NCBI GenBank assembly: GCA_965279095.1
Contig: CBDIHH010000005.1
Coordinates: forward strand, 372,001-436,000
Source: CBDIHH01 sp965279095
Lineage (GTDB): Bacteria; Pseudomonadota; Alphaproteobacteria; Caulobacterales; Caulobacteraceae
Direction of reading: 5' to 3'
Length of the DNA: 64,000 nucleotides
Numbering within the stretch: the stretch's first letter is position 1; the number at the start of each line of letters is the position of its first letter. This document shows positions 27,501-33,198 of this stretch, piece after piece. The notes beneath the pieces were generated by a model, which saw only the letters and a program-made list of their open reading frames with translations, was not told where the DNA came from and made no database searches. The translations under genes were made by a program, and so were the position numbers.

Positions 27501-27864
27501 GGCCCCCCGGGCCCAGGCCGTTGGGCACGGTGGCCGTCACCGCCGCCGCCGCCGCCCGGGCGGCGGCCTGGGCCTGGGTGGCCAGCGACATGGCCTGGGC
27601 CGCCTGGGCCTGGCTGTGCAGGGCCTGCACGCTGGCGGAGGAATACTGCTGAGCCTGGAGCACCGCAGCCGAGGGGATCGCCGCCTCGGGAACCGACAGG
27701 CCGGCCGACGGGGAGATGCCGGCGGCGGCGCGCAGTCCGGCCACGCTTTGCGCCACGGCGGGGCCCGACGCGGCGCCCAGGGCCAGGGCGCTGGCGCCGC
27801 CGAGGAGCCAGGTCCTCAGGGCCGACTGACCGAAAGGCAGGGGCAGGTTCCGCCGGGGCGTCAT
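15589..27864 (-). CDS. Giant filamentous-hemagglutinin-family exoprotein (TpsA), 4091 residues
   Basis: A very large secreted beta-helical exoprotein of a two-partner secretion system. After an N-terminal signal (WLLGGASALALGAASGPAVA) and an Ala/Gln-rich segment, the TPS domain lies at about residues 140-300. It includes NVGRDTTLVFNQ and NQNGVLFGG near residue 245, the classic TpsA NPNG-like box. Thousands of residues of Gly/Ala/Asp-rich beta-strand repeats follow (patterns such as G-x-I-D-V-S-G-G and S-G-G-x-L-x-L-x-A). The C-terminus (DAGDAGVRVAGNLFIAAQSV) resembles the DUF3739 end of this family. The last residues hold a Cys pair, CDEAKDPKC. The frame is open throughout. tpsB is the first gene of the same block. 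Confidence 0.93.
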   Translation of the reverse strand: MTPRRNLPLPFGQSALRTWLLGGASALALGAASGPAVAQSVAGLRAAAGISPSAGLSVPEAAIPSAAVLQAQQYSSASVQALHSQAQAAQAMSLATQAQAAARAAAAAVTATVPNGLGPGGLQPVANPVSAAADGARAGYIGGLNTWQGATAPVQTTVAGGVQVAIQQTESRALLSWESLNVGRDTTLVFNQTSGGQAQPGWTVLNRVVGGLNPATGLRDPSRGSSPSQILGAIKADGAVIILNQNGVLFGGAAQVNTRSLLVSSLEIGRATANAALLTIADRNDEYLRLGLLGYADQNPLVVSAYTVSAQALPSGDDPALEGTVTVQSGARLTSQGGGYLILAAPRVVNAGALSAPEGQVTLQSGRQITLQRSEGASDSPDPNVRGLIATSAATTASNGNNVRNTGIIDAPRGYVALGASAGGAVLQEGVLSATTSISRNGVVDITGGDIRLGPSSVLSITPDAGGDTIPKDPVSIAAYKTSKARIGSAQSRIDIGANSLIYAPSGDVTIGAGAGEATQSAVPGSDASRIFVDSGAVIDVGGLQDVSVPASRNTVQINPVKRNELRDTPNYKTSFLNGALVVVDPRVSGVRADGVAYVGSPLIEAGSYAEQVGVTVSELMTKGGAISLGVQSLNPNDGAANAPDVIAKVGSVFNISGGSVRYEAGTVQTTRLISASGAVVDIGVADPNDTYVGVYDGYERTQSRWGVTRTYANPLLQGTRQEGAYSEGRDAGSLTLKASAIGFDGSLIASSLAGPQQRLKAEPGAAAPVLYGDGRRLQAAPSQLPSGGLLVVQALGRDTRVTGQITGGASVSLVSAGQLEALPADLGYNAPVSVSSAGSLVLPPFNGPSQLPAGRLQTIALSADSLSSSGLAQLTVKTSGAFDIRAEARLDLQPGGVLDVLAGRTITVDGAVSAPSGKISLATSDLGIGPQTSALTRGPGAFDIVVNGQLSVAGRWVNDANAPADGLTGASYLNGGAISLTAAPRASATAETASRTAALAGQAGTRQNTDFSGSILVNSGARLDLSGGGYVNTDGSLVLSSRGGDLSLRSDTAYFQLKRDPTNRTAGGIEGFRVTTLADAFGGVFVPVNPSQIASRIELADGAIQAHGFAGGGTFSLSTPSFDFGAAPAASGATLPLNFFPDAGFANYSITSYKTALLPNLFDNGLGGYNAVLATQTVSVAAGQTLSLTQSQFNPIVDPTQTERLRGLRTGASVYSVLKPEVPTAAWDQKPISLSLNGLLELHVESGGRIVGAPGAALSAGGILNRGSIRLPGGTLSQAEVLPDLYAGSGAVAVRDLKDVFGSNGAGGYSEAASNSLGLRDGIGPVLTNAELVASRPIYLLGELGAQEGLRLASGSVTDLGGVSILNPRAPTRGADQLVTGKILDGGVVQTSAIQQVDRSVFNAQYNPESPLNIAGQTSVRAVRAFTAESGAKLNLSGAADTYDQRTDTGYERTAVWSNAGTLRLNGAATVSGADIQARGGAPLARGGVLIATDPVLSQATPTTPTANLFSADAIAASGFDTLVALGSLNSTGDVDLRLGRALIVASRVYGGQISGDLSDPLVRDQFAPRIGAGGRLDITAPFVSFQSDFQTLASPLYGAPGTAQATFHADQVDVRGAVLFDRSVGRLVLDVNGPVRFIGVQPWQFLFGGDTSTESASVAGHLAVNGSLAVTATQVYPTTGSSIRVTALAPDSTISFAGRGAAPTAPYSAGGSLTVQANTILQGGVLRAPSGGLSLGSSESLLIGGETFAPVTRSVTLAPGSVTSVSNEGLSIPYGTTTDQKEYFFAPTSSESLKKPPAGVLRLQGDTIDLQAGANLNLAGGGDLYAYEFVPGTGGSRDVLDRFNPDTFSGVRGLQYPDGRQVYAIVPGLSAQTIASFDPIYSTDYSDLYGPTGAGRRVYLSAAPGLAAGWYTLLPAKYALLPGGMRVVESVGVAAVAGQASQLPDGTVTVAGRYGDAPSKAEDSSWRAFTVQSQDVIRSYSNIALTSATAAFTTKANHDEAPIPRLPGDAARLVLKPVLSLNLGADFNTAPGDKGRGAQVDIGGRDLAIVSPDVAAPALTVALSADGLSRIKAASLLVGGERTELDDGRTSLDVSTRNLTVQNDAAHPLTAGETLLAVDGDLAALTIRSGSVIKATGTGDDSRTEDIVIGGIQADRRGRGAMVRVSANPQRALTRLDYENNRPATLTIEDAQLSGASLLMDSSAGFNLGRGADLQAQSIALGAGAVSFSDSIAGLQGLVIDSVLLPKLQLAQNLSVRSKSAIAIAGRSYAFQNLALDTPGLTLLAGAQTVAITADTLRLGNSRADLGACGVGGSPICSGGSLQIDAKQIVFRSGTIRTYGFGGKVALSAPGGVFAEGQAGLDVAGAELSLLTPFVGERAGWLTTDRRQVIPSLALTTSGALTLAGPAVATAPTAEAVPGAGLALRGGSVAISDVRLRATAGQLTVRSATGVTIGGAAVLEAPAYSREFGDALDSYKVSAPGGQLAITALAGDIALGDKATLSVGGGDGKAGGLGLLARNGAVRLDGVLVGDKAGGAGGGFTLESGSAFDLSAFERKWGSVFNGAISIRTLGGDLVLAPDLVARAMSYSLTADGGKVDIAGTIDTSGVNGGDISLFGSTGTVLKATGRLTARASGYADDDTRRAEGGQVTLGVGGGGGIAVESGAQIDVSASRTAGRLVALKRNGATVYSYAQADDGGSLVLRARVVTQAGPDTLNADFAGTLTGAREVVVEGYKAFDLASIAADPSFSGVAIVGGDAVLTPGAAANDFLTGTGAGSIVDFVQGFDVSGAYARLGALSSLATFHARPGVQLDFNGNMRLEGDWNLGAGTVDVAGAVGAGLMASAPGLAGRFYVIPGKEAEVFTRYTALRYRTGGLVTGEPGVLTLRATGNLTLNGSLTDGFFQFREQTDSAYLLAAIALQSPLFAPYSASGNLAHPEGGLASGAGDPVGSAELFPRLIGASGRTTAALSWSLTLVGGADPGSTASGDTQRTVTGGGGNVAVTGDRAYNYGLPDVNTGVPRFTAEARSVVRTGDGSIKVAAAGDIDLTNGPAAFRSVGNNRPRAANAGGLQVGGTAIYTAGVRADPAALSAIDPATGQTVSVDPAPYGAIADNFGLPGGPSYRYGAGAQDAFSGFGGILIANPVIAERGGDLSLAAGRDILGRRDLWQQYRISNGLVNGGVAWIGPADQPWRVGVIGDVSTDRPNGTTVRINPQLFQEGLATLGGGDLSISAGRNIADITIAADTALATASARPAGGAQTRALLTFGGGDLALAAGGDLIGGRIDLASGAGSVKLQGSVRPAANIVRQPNGAATTNLARLRVSDAVLDIEARGSIEIQGVSALGVRGRATTPNQTDANLNALGAYSNAAGVSLTSNGPVTVRNTGVELLTGRSALWGSNQYAIYPGSFGATSLVDDVTLASGAGLDAINGLILYPTPRGSLSIAAGRDLLSVPLSMDDIDPGLIPGFFSAFRTTLGNTVVGGRPFLAPTFLPNTTTVERALEHNRDITHLGDPIPNRIYAGRDINQLLLSVPKETRIGAGRDIVDMAFFGQNTDAGDITRIRAGRDITSSLSLLRPLIGLPNLLGSPLATVRGNTFQLGGPGGLFIEAGRDAGPFLNSVVTEGFVQSEGNVFTKTRLTFPGGILTVGNSWNPWLPDTGADIVTAFGVAKGIDLAALRETYLNPANVDKLDDALFVQVKGANGGSTADRSRPIYGPVLVEWMRANAQPELLAAYGSLNVTVAQAYKAFAALPLLRQETFLLRSVYFNELTQTSRPDSPSYKKYSRGYNAVNTLFPASLGYTANDLSGGSNGANAAVHTGDLDLRLSTIQTARGGDIFLLGPGGQLLAGSTVRTSEQAARRAYDGGRLFSFGSAFGPVVSPIKSTPTGLEGILTLRGGGIYSFTDQSLILNQSRLFTLAGGDIALWSSNGDLNAGQGPKTSANFPPVVVRIDENGAAVVDRTGGVSGAGIAAFQPAVGVASPNVFLIAPRGTVDAGDAGVRVAGNLFIAAQSVANADNFSVGGAAFGIPAATTIDVGVQSSANAASAAAEQAAKAAANPTAGISPSIITVNVLGAVDEPPPCDEAKDPKCKAP

Positions 27865-27881
27865 GGCAAGCTTGTTTCGTT

Positions 27882-28520
27882 CTACTGGTTGGGGGAGGGG
27901 GCGGCGGGGGAGGGCTTTGCCGGCGGCACGTCCAGGCGCTGGTCGTAGATCCGGTCGCCGTAGGTCTGCGCCAGGGTCTCGATCTGCACCCGCTTGGCGC
28001 CGATGATCGGCTCCTTGCGCAGCATCACATCGGCGACGCTCGACCGCTGGAAGCGGTCCAGCAGCTCCCGCGAGACCTTGAGCAGCTCGGCGTTCTTGAC
28101 CCGGCAGACCGACAGGTCGCCGTCCCGGCTGGCCACCGTCGCTGTCTGGCGATCGCGGTCCGCCCGAAGGTCGCGCAGCTGCGCCTCTAGGGTCGTGTTG
28201 GCGGCCTTGGCGGCCTCGACCTGGGCCTGCAGCTCAGCCCGTTCGGCGGCGGCGCGCGACGCCTCGGCGCGGACCGAGGCAAGCTCGCGTTTCAGACGCC
28301 CGGATTGAGCCGCCGCGGCGGGCCGGGCGGAGGGCTGCGCCCTGGCCTTCAGGGCGTCCCGCTCGGCCACCGCCGCCGCCAGACTGTCCTGGGCGCTGCG
28401 CAGTTCCGTCACCGTGGAGCGCAACTGCTCGCGCAACCGGTCTTCCAGGGGCGCGGCCCCGGCTTGGCTGGACAGGGCGCAGAGCATGGCCGCGAGGGCC
28501 AGGGGGGCGAGCCGCCGCAT
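27882..28520 (-). CDS. Exported coiled-coil protein of the tps block
   Basis: A 212-residue protein of unknown function. The signal peptide is MRRLAPLALAAMLCALSSQA ending GAA. Residues about 25-130 are rich in Glu, Arg, Ala and Leu with heptad spacing (for example LKRELASVRAEASRAAAERA, then AELQAQVEAAKAANTTLEAQ), a long coiled coil. A short conserved-looking region follows (CRVKNAELLKVSRELLDRFQ), and a Pro/Ala-rich tail ends in PSPNQ. It starts 1 bp after the porin stop and ends 17 bp before tpsA, so it is embedded in the operon. A periplasmic spacer or chaperone for the exoprotein is possible. Confidence 0.8.
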   Translation of the reverse strand: MRRLAPLALAAMLCALSSQAGAAPLEDRLREQLRSTVTELRSAQDSLAAAVAERDALKARAQPSARPAAAAQSGRLKRELASVRAEASRAAAERAELQAQVEAAKAANTTLEAQLRDLRADRDRQTATVASRDGDLSVCRVKNAELLKVSRELLDRFQRSSVADVMLRKEPIIGAKRVQIETLAQTYGDRIYDQRLDVPPAKPSPAAPSPNQ

Positions 28521-28521
28521 G

Positions 28522-30264
28522 CTAGAACCTCACATTGAGATCGATCTGACCGACGTCGACGGCCAGGGGCGCCCCGGAGACCTCGTTGGCGCTCATCCAG
28601 CGGCCGCCGATCACGACGTTGCGGAACAGGGCGTAGGACGCGCCGACGAAATAGCCCTGGGCGTTGGTCCCGCCGAGGTGGAAGTCACTGTCGGTGAAGG
28701 CGTCCATCACCGCGTCGGCCTCGAGGTAGCGGTAGCCGGCCGACAGCTGCCAGTCTCCGAACTGGTCCAGCCGGGTCGCGCCGACGGTGCCGCGCACCTG
28801 CCAACCCGTTCCGCCGCTGTCGAGGACCGCCTTCTGGTCGCCCGCCGGGGCCGAGCAGGGGTTGAGGTTGCCCTTGGCCGAGGCGCGGACGTTGTTCACC
28901 GGCGCGCCCTTGGGCGCGTAGCGGCAGGCGTCCTTGGCGTCGTAGGCGAGGTTGCGCACATAGTCGCCGACGAGGGTCATGCGGTGGCGGGCGCCGAGGT
29001 CGACGGACACCTCGCCGGTCAGGTCCACCAGCTCGTACTGCATGGTCAGGCCGACGAACTGAGGCTGGGCGAAGTTCAGCGGGCTGGCGGGGTTGGGCAG
29101 GATGTCGCGCAGCAGGAAGAGGGTGTTGCCCTTCTGGAGGCTGGCCGGCCGGCGCGGATCGGTGGAGCACTGCTTGTTGCCATTGTAGAGGGCGCAGGGG
29201 GCGGACAGCTCGCCCTGGATGCCGGAGAAGCGGTAGTAGGCCAGGCCGGTGCGGGCCCGCAGGCCGCTGCGCTCCAGCGAGGCCACGCCCTGGACCGCGA
29301 ACAGCCACTTGGTCTGGCTATCGCCCTTGTCGGTGGCGTTGGTGGGGAAGTTGCCCGCCGCGTAGTCGATCGGCAGGGCGCCGGCGGTGAGGCCGAGGCC
29401 GACGCCGCCCAGGGCGCCGGTCACGCGGCCCACGGCGCCGTCGAAGTTGAGGTCGTCGTCATACACCAGGTCGGTGCTGAAGAAGGGGTTGGGCATGCGC
29501 CCGAGGGTGACGGAACCATAGGAGACCGGCGTCAGGGTGACGTAAGCGCGGTCGAGCCAGAGGTCCTTCTTGCTGAAGCCGCCGCCCAGGGTGTTGTTGG
29601 TCGATACCGGCCCGTTGTCGCGGCCCGTCGCCAGGCGCACGCCCACCTGCACGCGATCGGACAGGGTGGCGTCCACCCCCAGGCGCGCCCGCAGCACCCA
29701 CAGGTTCTCGCGGTTCTTACGGGTGTTCAGGAACGGCAGGCCGTTCGGGTTGGTGTCCGGGTTGATGTCGGTGGGGCCACTGGCGTTGAAGGCGGCGAAA
29801 TCGAGGAACTCGTTGGTATTGCTCTTGTCGAAGACGTCGAACTCGTTGCGCAGCCGCAGGTCCCCGCTCCATTTCAGGGTCTGGATCCAGCCCGGCAGGG
29901 CGTCGGGCTGGGCCCAGTTCTCGGACCGCGCCTGGGCCATGATCTCGTCCTTGATCTGATTGCGGACGACCTCCGGAATGTAGGGCACGCGCACCACCCC
30001 CGGCGCCGCCGGCGGCAGGGTGACGATTGGCGCCGCCGCCCGGGCGGCGGAGGTCTCCTGCTCGGCCTGGGCGATGAGGGCGTCGGCCTGGCCCTGGCTG
30101 AGCACCCCCTGGGTGACCAGCAGGCGGACAAGATTGACGGCCAGCTTGTCCGAAGCGGTCGGCGCCGACTGGGCGAAGGCGGCCGCGCCCGGGGACAAGG
30201 CGACGGCCAGCGCCAAAAGACCGATGGTCATGGGGCTTTTGAGCGGGGGCGTAGCGGAGATCAT
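28522..30264 (-). CDS. Putative outer-membrane porin (Porin_5-like) of the tps block
   Basis: 580 residues. An N-terminal signal (MTIGLLALAVALSPGAAAFA inside the first 35 residues) is followed by a short helical part with repeated LLVTQGVLSQGQADALIAQA. A beta-barrel comes next: WSGDLRLRNEFDVFD, NLWVLRARLGVDATLSDRVQ, VGVRLATGRDNGPVSTNNTL and WLDRAYVTLTPVSYGSVTLG. It ends in IDLNVRF with the C-terminal Phe typical of barrels recognised by BamA. The layout matches the 'putative porin' family often found beside ExbB/ExbD/TonB and hemagglutinin genes. The ligand is unknown. The start at 30264 has AAAGG upstream. Confidence 0.85.
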   Translation of the reverse strand: MISATPPLKSPMTIGLLALAVALSPGAAAFAQSAPTASDKLAVNLVRLLVTQGVLSQGQADALIAQAEQETSAARAAAPIVTLPPAAPGVVRVPYIPEVVRNQIKDEIMAQARSENWAQPDALPGWIQTLKWSGDLRLRNEFDVFDKSNTNEFLDFAAFNASGPTDINPDTNPNGLPFLNTRKNRENLWVLRARLGVDATLSDRVQVGVRLATGRDNGPVSTNNTLGGGFSKKDLWLDRAYVTLTPVSYGSVTLGRMPNPFFSTDLVYDDDLNFDGAVGRVTGALGGVGLGLTAGALPIDYAAGNFPTNATDKGDSQTKWLFAVQGVASLERSGLRARTGLAYYRFSGIQGELSAPCALYNGNKQCSTDPRRPASLQKGNTLFLLRDILPNPASPLNFAQPQFVGLTMQYELVDLTGEVSVDLGARHRMTLVGDYVRNLAYDAKDACRYAPKGAPVNNVRASAKGNLNPCSAPAGDQKAVLDSGGTGWQVRGTVGATRLDQFGDWQLSAGYRYLEADAVMDAFTDSDFHLGGTNAQGYFVGASYALFRNVVIGGRWMSANEVSGAPLAVDVGQIDLNVRF

Positions 30265-30312
30265 AACGATCGGAACCTTTCTATCGACCGCGTCCGGGCC
30301 GGGATGCGGGCG

Positions 30313-30993
30313 TCAGGCCTTGCGGCCCCTCACAGTGATGCGTTGCGGAAAACGGAAGTTCGGCGGGGGGGCCTCATCGAGACGACCGACCGCCTGAAGG
30401 GCCGACAGCAGCGCCTCGTCGGTCCTGGCGTTGCCGCTGGAGCGAAGGATCGAAGCGCGGGTGATCCGCCCGTCGGGCCCCACCCACAGGGCGACATCGA
30501 CGGAAAAGACGAGGCGATTGATCCGCTTGTCGGCCTGCACCGCCTCCTGCAGCGCCCCGCTGAGGTAGCGGCCGTAAGATCCCGTCGCGAACGGACTGCC
30601 GCCGGGCCCGCCGGTGGCGCTCCCGCCAGCCCCGACCATGCCCTGGCCCGAACCCGCCTGAAGCCCGAAGGCGTCGCCCCCGGCCTGCGGCGGGCCGGCG
30701 ATGGTGAGCTGTTGCGGCGCCTGGGGCGTGGGCGTCGGCGTGGGCGCCTCGACCACCTTGTCCGGGGTGGGCTCGGGGGGCTGCTCCTTGGGCGGCGGCG
30801 GAGGCGGCGGCGGCGGGGGCGGCGTGAGGCTGACGATATCGACCTTCGGCGCCTCCTTGCGGGCCCCGGCGTCGTTCTGACTCAGCCGCCACACCCCGAA
30901 GGCGAGGCCGGCCAGCACGAGGCCGAACACCAGCGGCGCGATGAAGCGCCGCCAGCCCCTGTCCTCACCCGTGTCTGTGGCGCCGCTCGACAT
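30313..30993 (-). CDS. TonB-like energy transducer
   Basis: A 226-residue protein from ATG 30993, 4 bp after the exbD stop; an ATG at 31035 would overlap exbD. It has a short cytoplasmic tail and one membrane segment (FIAPLVFGLVLAGLAFGVWR). A periplasmic Pro-rich spacer follows, with an uninterrupted run of eleven Pro and then PEPTPDKVVEAPTPTPTP. The C-terminal TonB-like domain runs from about residue 140 (YLSGALQEAVQADKRINRLV, then LWVGPDGRITRASILRSSGN). TonB couples the ExbB-ExbD proton channel to outer-membrane proteins. The candidate partners here are the porin or TpsB of the same block. Confidence 0.9.
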   Translation of the reverse strand: MSSGATDTGEDRGWRRFIAPLVFGLVLAGLAFGVWRLSQNDAGARKEAPKVDIVSLTPPPPPPPPPPPKEQPPEPTPDKVVEAPTPTPTPQAPQQLTIAGPPQAGGDAFGLQAGSGQGMVGAGGSATGGPGGSPFATGSYGRYLSGALQEAVQADKRINRLVFSVDVALWVGPDGRITRASILRSSGNARTDEALLSALQAVGRLDEAPPPNFRFPQRITVRGRKA

Positions 30994-30997
30994 GGGA

Positions 30998-31405
30998 TCA
31001 GGCCGGCTTGGGTCTGCCGGTGGCGAGGCCGACATGGGTCAGATCCAGCCGTCGCAGCAGATCCAGGACGTCCATCACCCGCTGGTACTGAACGCCGGCA
31101 TCGCCCTTGACGACGATGGAGACGTCGGGGTTCAGGGCCTTCTCGTTGCGCAGGCGATCCTCGAGCTCGCTCATGGTCACCGGATAGGCGTCGAGGAAGA
31201 CATCGCCGTTGTTGTTGACGGTGATGGCCTTGGTCTTGGGCTGCGCCAGACTGGTCGACGCGCTGGCCTTGGGCAGCTCGACCTTGACCCCCTGAACCGA
31301 CGCGGTGGTCATGATGATGAAGATGACGAGCAGCACATACGCCAGGTCGAGCATCGGCGTGATGTTGATGTCGTCGTAGGGTTTGTCGTCGTCTTGGACT
31401 TGCAC
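30998..31405 (-). CDS. exbD: ExbD/TolR-family channel subunit
   Basis: 135 residues with one N-terminal membrane helix carrying the proton-path Asp: DINITPMLDLAYVLLVIFII. The ITPMLDLAYVLLVIF motif is diagnostic of ExbD. The remainder is a periplasmic domain (SELEDRLRNEKALNPDVSIV, then VMDVLDLLRRLDLTHVGLAT). It works with the ExbB-like channel encoded 5 bp upstream and the TonB encoded 4 bp downstream. Confidence 0.95.
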   Translation of the reverse strand: MQVQDDDKPYDDINITPMLDLAYVLLVIFIIMTTASVQGVKVELPKASASTSLAQPKTKAITVNNNGDVFLDAYPVTMSELEDRLRNEKALNPDVSIVVKGDAGVQYQRVMDVLDLLRRLDLTHVGLATGRPKPA

Positions 31406-31410
31406 GGCGC

Positions 31411-33198
31411 CTACTCCGCCGCGACTGAACTGGAGTAGGATTCGGAAATCCGCGTCACGAACTCGTCCGTGAACGTGATCATGTTCGCGGAGATATTCTT
31501 GTTACGCAGCAGAATGTAGTTGTAGCCGAACAGGGCCGGGATGGCGACGGCGAGACCCGCCACCGTCGCCAGCAGGGCGGCCGAAATGCCCGGCGCGATG
31601 GCGTTGATGTTCACCTCGCCCGCCTGGGCGATGGCCGCGAAGGTGAGCATCACCCCCAAGACGGTGCCGAGCAGTCCCAGGAAGGGTCCGCCGGAGATGG
31701 CGATGGTCAGCCAGACCATGGACTTGGAGAGGCTCTGGTTCTCCCGCACCAGCTTGGCGTCCATCAGGGCGCGGATGACGTCGGCGCCGAGGCCGTCGAT
31801 GCGCCCGCGGCCCGCCGCCACCCGGCGCGCCAGCTCGTCCGCCCCCGCCTTGTAGATGCGGAAGATCGACGACCGCTGCATCTGCCGGGAGGCCGCCCCG
31901 TCGCGGGCCAGGGCCAGGGGCTCGGCGCCGCTGGTCCGGAAGGCCTCGACGAACAGGTCGTTGGCCCGGTCCAGGGTGTTGGCGTAGCTGATCTTGGACC
32001 AGATCACCCACCAGGACAGGGCGCCCAGGACGCCGAGGAGGGCGATGACCGCCCAGGACACATGGTCGACGTTCTTGACGATGACCCCGAAGAGCCCGAA
32101 GCCCACGCCCGCCTTCTTCTGGTCCGCGGCATAGGTGACGAGCTTGGACTCCGGTCCTTCCGCCAGGGCGCTCGCCAGGATCAGGCCCGGGGCGCGCGCG
32201 ATCTTGGACAGGCGCACCTCGTCCATGTCGCCCACGAAGGGGGCCGCGGCGCCCTGCGCGTCGCCGCCCAGGGCGATCGGACCGTTGAGGGCGGGCATAT
32301 CCCCCGGCGCCTCCCCGGCGGGTCGGCCGTTGACATAGAGGGTGGCCTTGCCGGCGCCGACCGTGAAAGCCAGATGGACCCATTGGCCGAGGGTGACGGC
32401 CTGGGCGGAGACGACGCGGCTGGGCGTGGCGCCGCCCTGGGTTTCGGCGAAGGGCGTACCGTTCTCCAGGCCGACGATCACCGCGCCGGCGCCGTCGTGA
32501 CGGGAGACGATCGCCACGCGCGGGGCCAGGGCGTCCACCTTGACCCAGGCGCTGACGCTGAAGGCGCCGCCGGCGGGAATGGCCAGGGAGGGGGACGGGG
32601 CGACGATGATCGGGCCGGCGCCGGTGAAGCGCGCGCCCTGGCCGATGATCGAGCCTTCATTATAGGCCGGCGGCGCGGCGGTCGGAGTGTTGCCGTAGGC
32701 GGTCTTGTCCTTCGGCGGCGCGCCCTTGGCGCCGTCGAAATGATAGATGGCGACATAGTCGGAATCGAAGGTCGCGGCGGTGTCCACCGCCGGCTTCGCG
32801 GCCTTGTTGCCGTAGTAGAGCCAGATCGACTTGGCGTTGCCGACGGGCATCTCCGGCACATCCACCCACACCGTGGCGACGCCGAGAAGCGGGTCGAAGG
32901 ACTCGATGTGATAGGCGAGGGGGGTCTTGTCGTCGGCACCGACGAAGCGCAGGTCCGCTCCGTTGTCCATCGAGTCCTCGAAGCTGAAGTTCCCGCTGTG
33001 CAGGCGGACCAGCACAGGGGTTCGCCCTGCGGGCAGGGCCAGGGCGCCGGCCTTGGGACCGGCGTCGATGACGATCTCCTTGCGGTAGGGCCAGTCCTTC
33101 TGCCACCAGGCCTTGGCCGTGCCCGGCAGGGCCAGCACCAGCAGGCCCATCAACATCAAGCCGAACTTGGCCATTCTTCGCCCCCGCGCCGTGTTCAT
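31411..33198 (-). CDS. ExbB/MotA/TolQ proton channel fused to exported DUF2341 and LamG-like domains
   Basis: 595 residues with an unusual build. A signal peptide (MAKFGLMLMGLLVLALPGTA) leads into a DUF2341 region at about residues 31-130 (WWQKDWPYRKEIVIDAG to IWLYYGNKAA). A LamG/concanavalin-like lectin domain follows at about 150-335 (YVAIYHFDGAKG, AFSVSAWVKVDAL, MDEVRLSKIARAPG). The ExbB/TolQ part has membrane helices at about 378-398, 503-526 and 533-560 and the motif GPFLGLLGTVLGVMLTF. The start shares one base with the tpsB stop (TGATG). The fusion puts a carbohydrate-binding-like module on the outer face of the inner-membrane channel. The same domain order exists in other proteobacteria as far as I recall. 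Confidence 0.92.
   Translation of the reverse strand: MNTARGRRMAKFGLMLMGLLVLALPGTAKAWWQKDWPYRKEIVIDAGPKAGALALPAGRTPVLVRLHSGNFSFEDSMDNGADLRFVGADDKTPLAYHIESFDPLLGVATVWVDVPEMPVGNAKSIWLYYGNKAAKPAVDTAATFDSDYVAIYHFDGAKGAPPKDKTAYGNTPTAAPPAYNEGSIIGQGARFTGAGPIIVAPSPSLAIPAGGAFSVSAWVKVDALAPRVAIVSRHDGAGAVIVGLENGTPFAETQGGATPSRVVSAQAVTLGQWVHLAFTVGAGKATLYVNGRPAGEAPGDMPALNGPIALGGDAQGAAAPFVGDMDEVRLSKIARAPGLILASALAEGPESKLVTYAADQKKAGVGFGLFGVIVKNVDHVSWAVIALLGVLGALSWWVIWSKISYANTLDRANDLFVEAFRTSGAEPLALARDGAASRQMQRSSIFRIYKAGADELARRVAAGRGRIDGLGADVIRALMDAKLVRENQSLSKSMVWLTIAISGGPFLGLLGTVLGVMLTFAAIAQAGEVNINAIAPGISAALLATVAGLAVAIPALFGYNYILLRNKNISANMITFTDEFVTRISESYSSSVAAE

Noticed and set aside
30800..30850. Short GC-rich repeat coding for the poly-proline run of TonB, considered as a repeat element
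   Set aside because: It is simply Pro codons in the TonB spacer, normal for the family.
28414..31110. 898-residue plus-strand frame opposite the porin and tonB genes
   Set aside because: Antisense shadow; the minus-strand genes have signal peptides, membrane segments and domain motifs.
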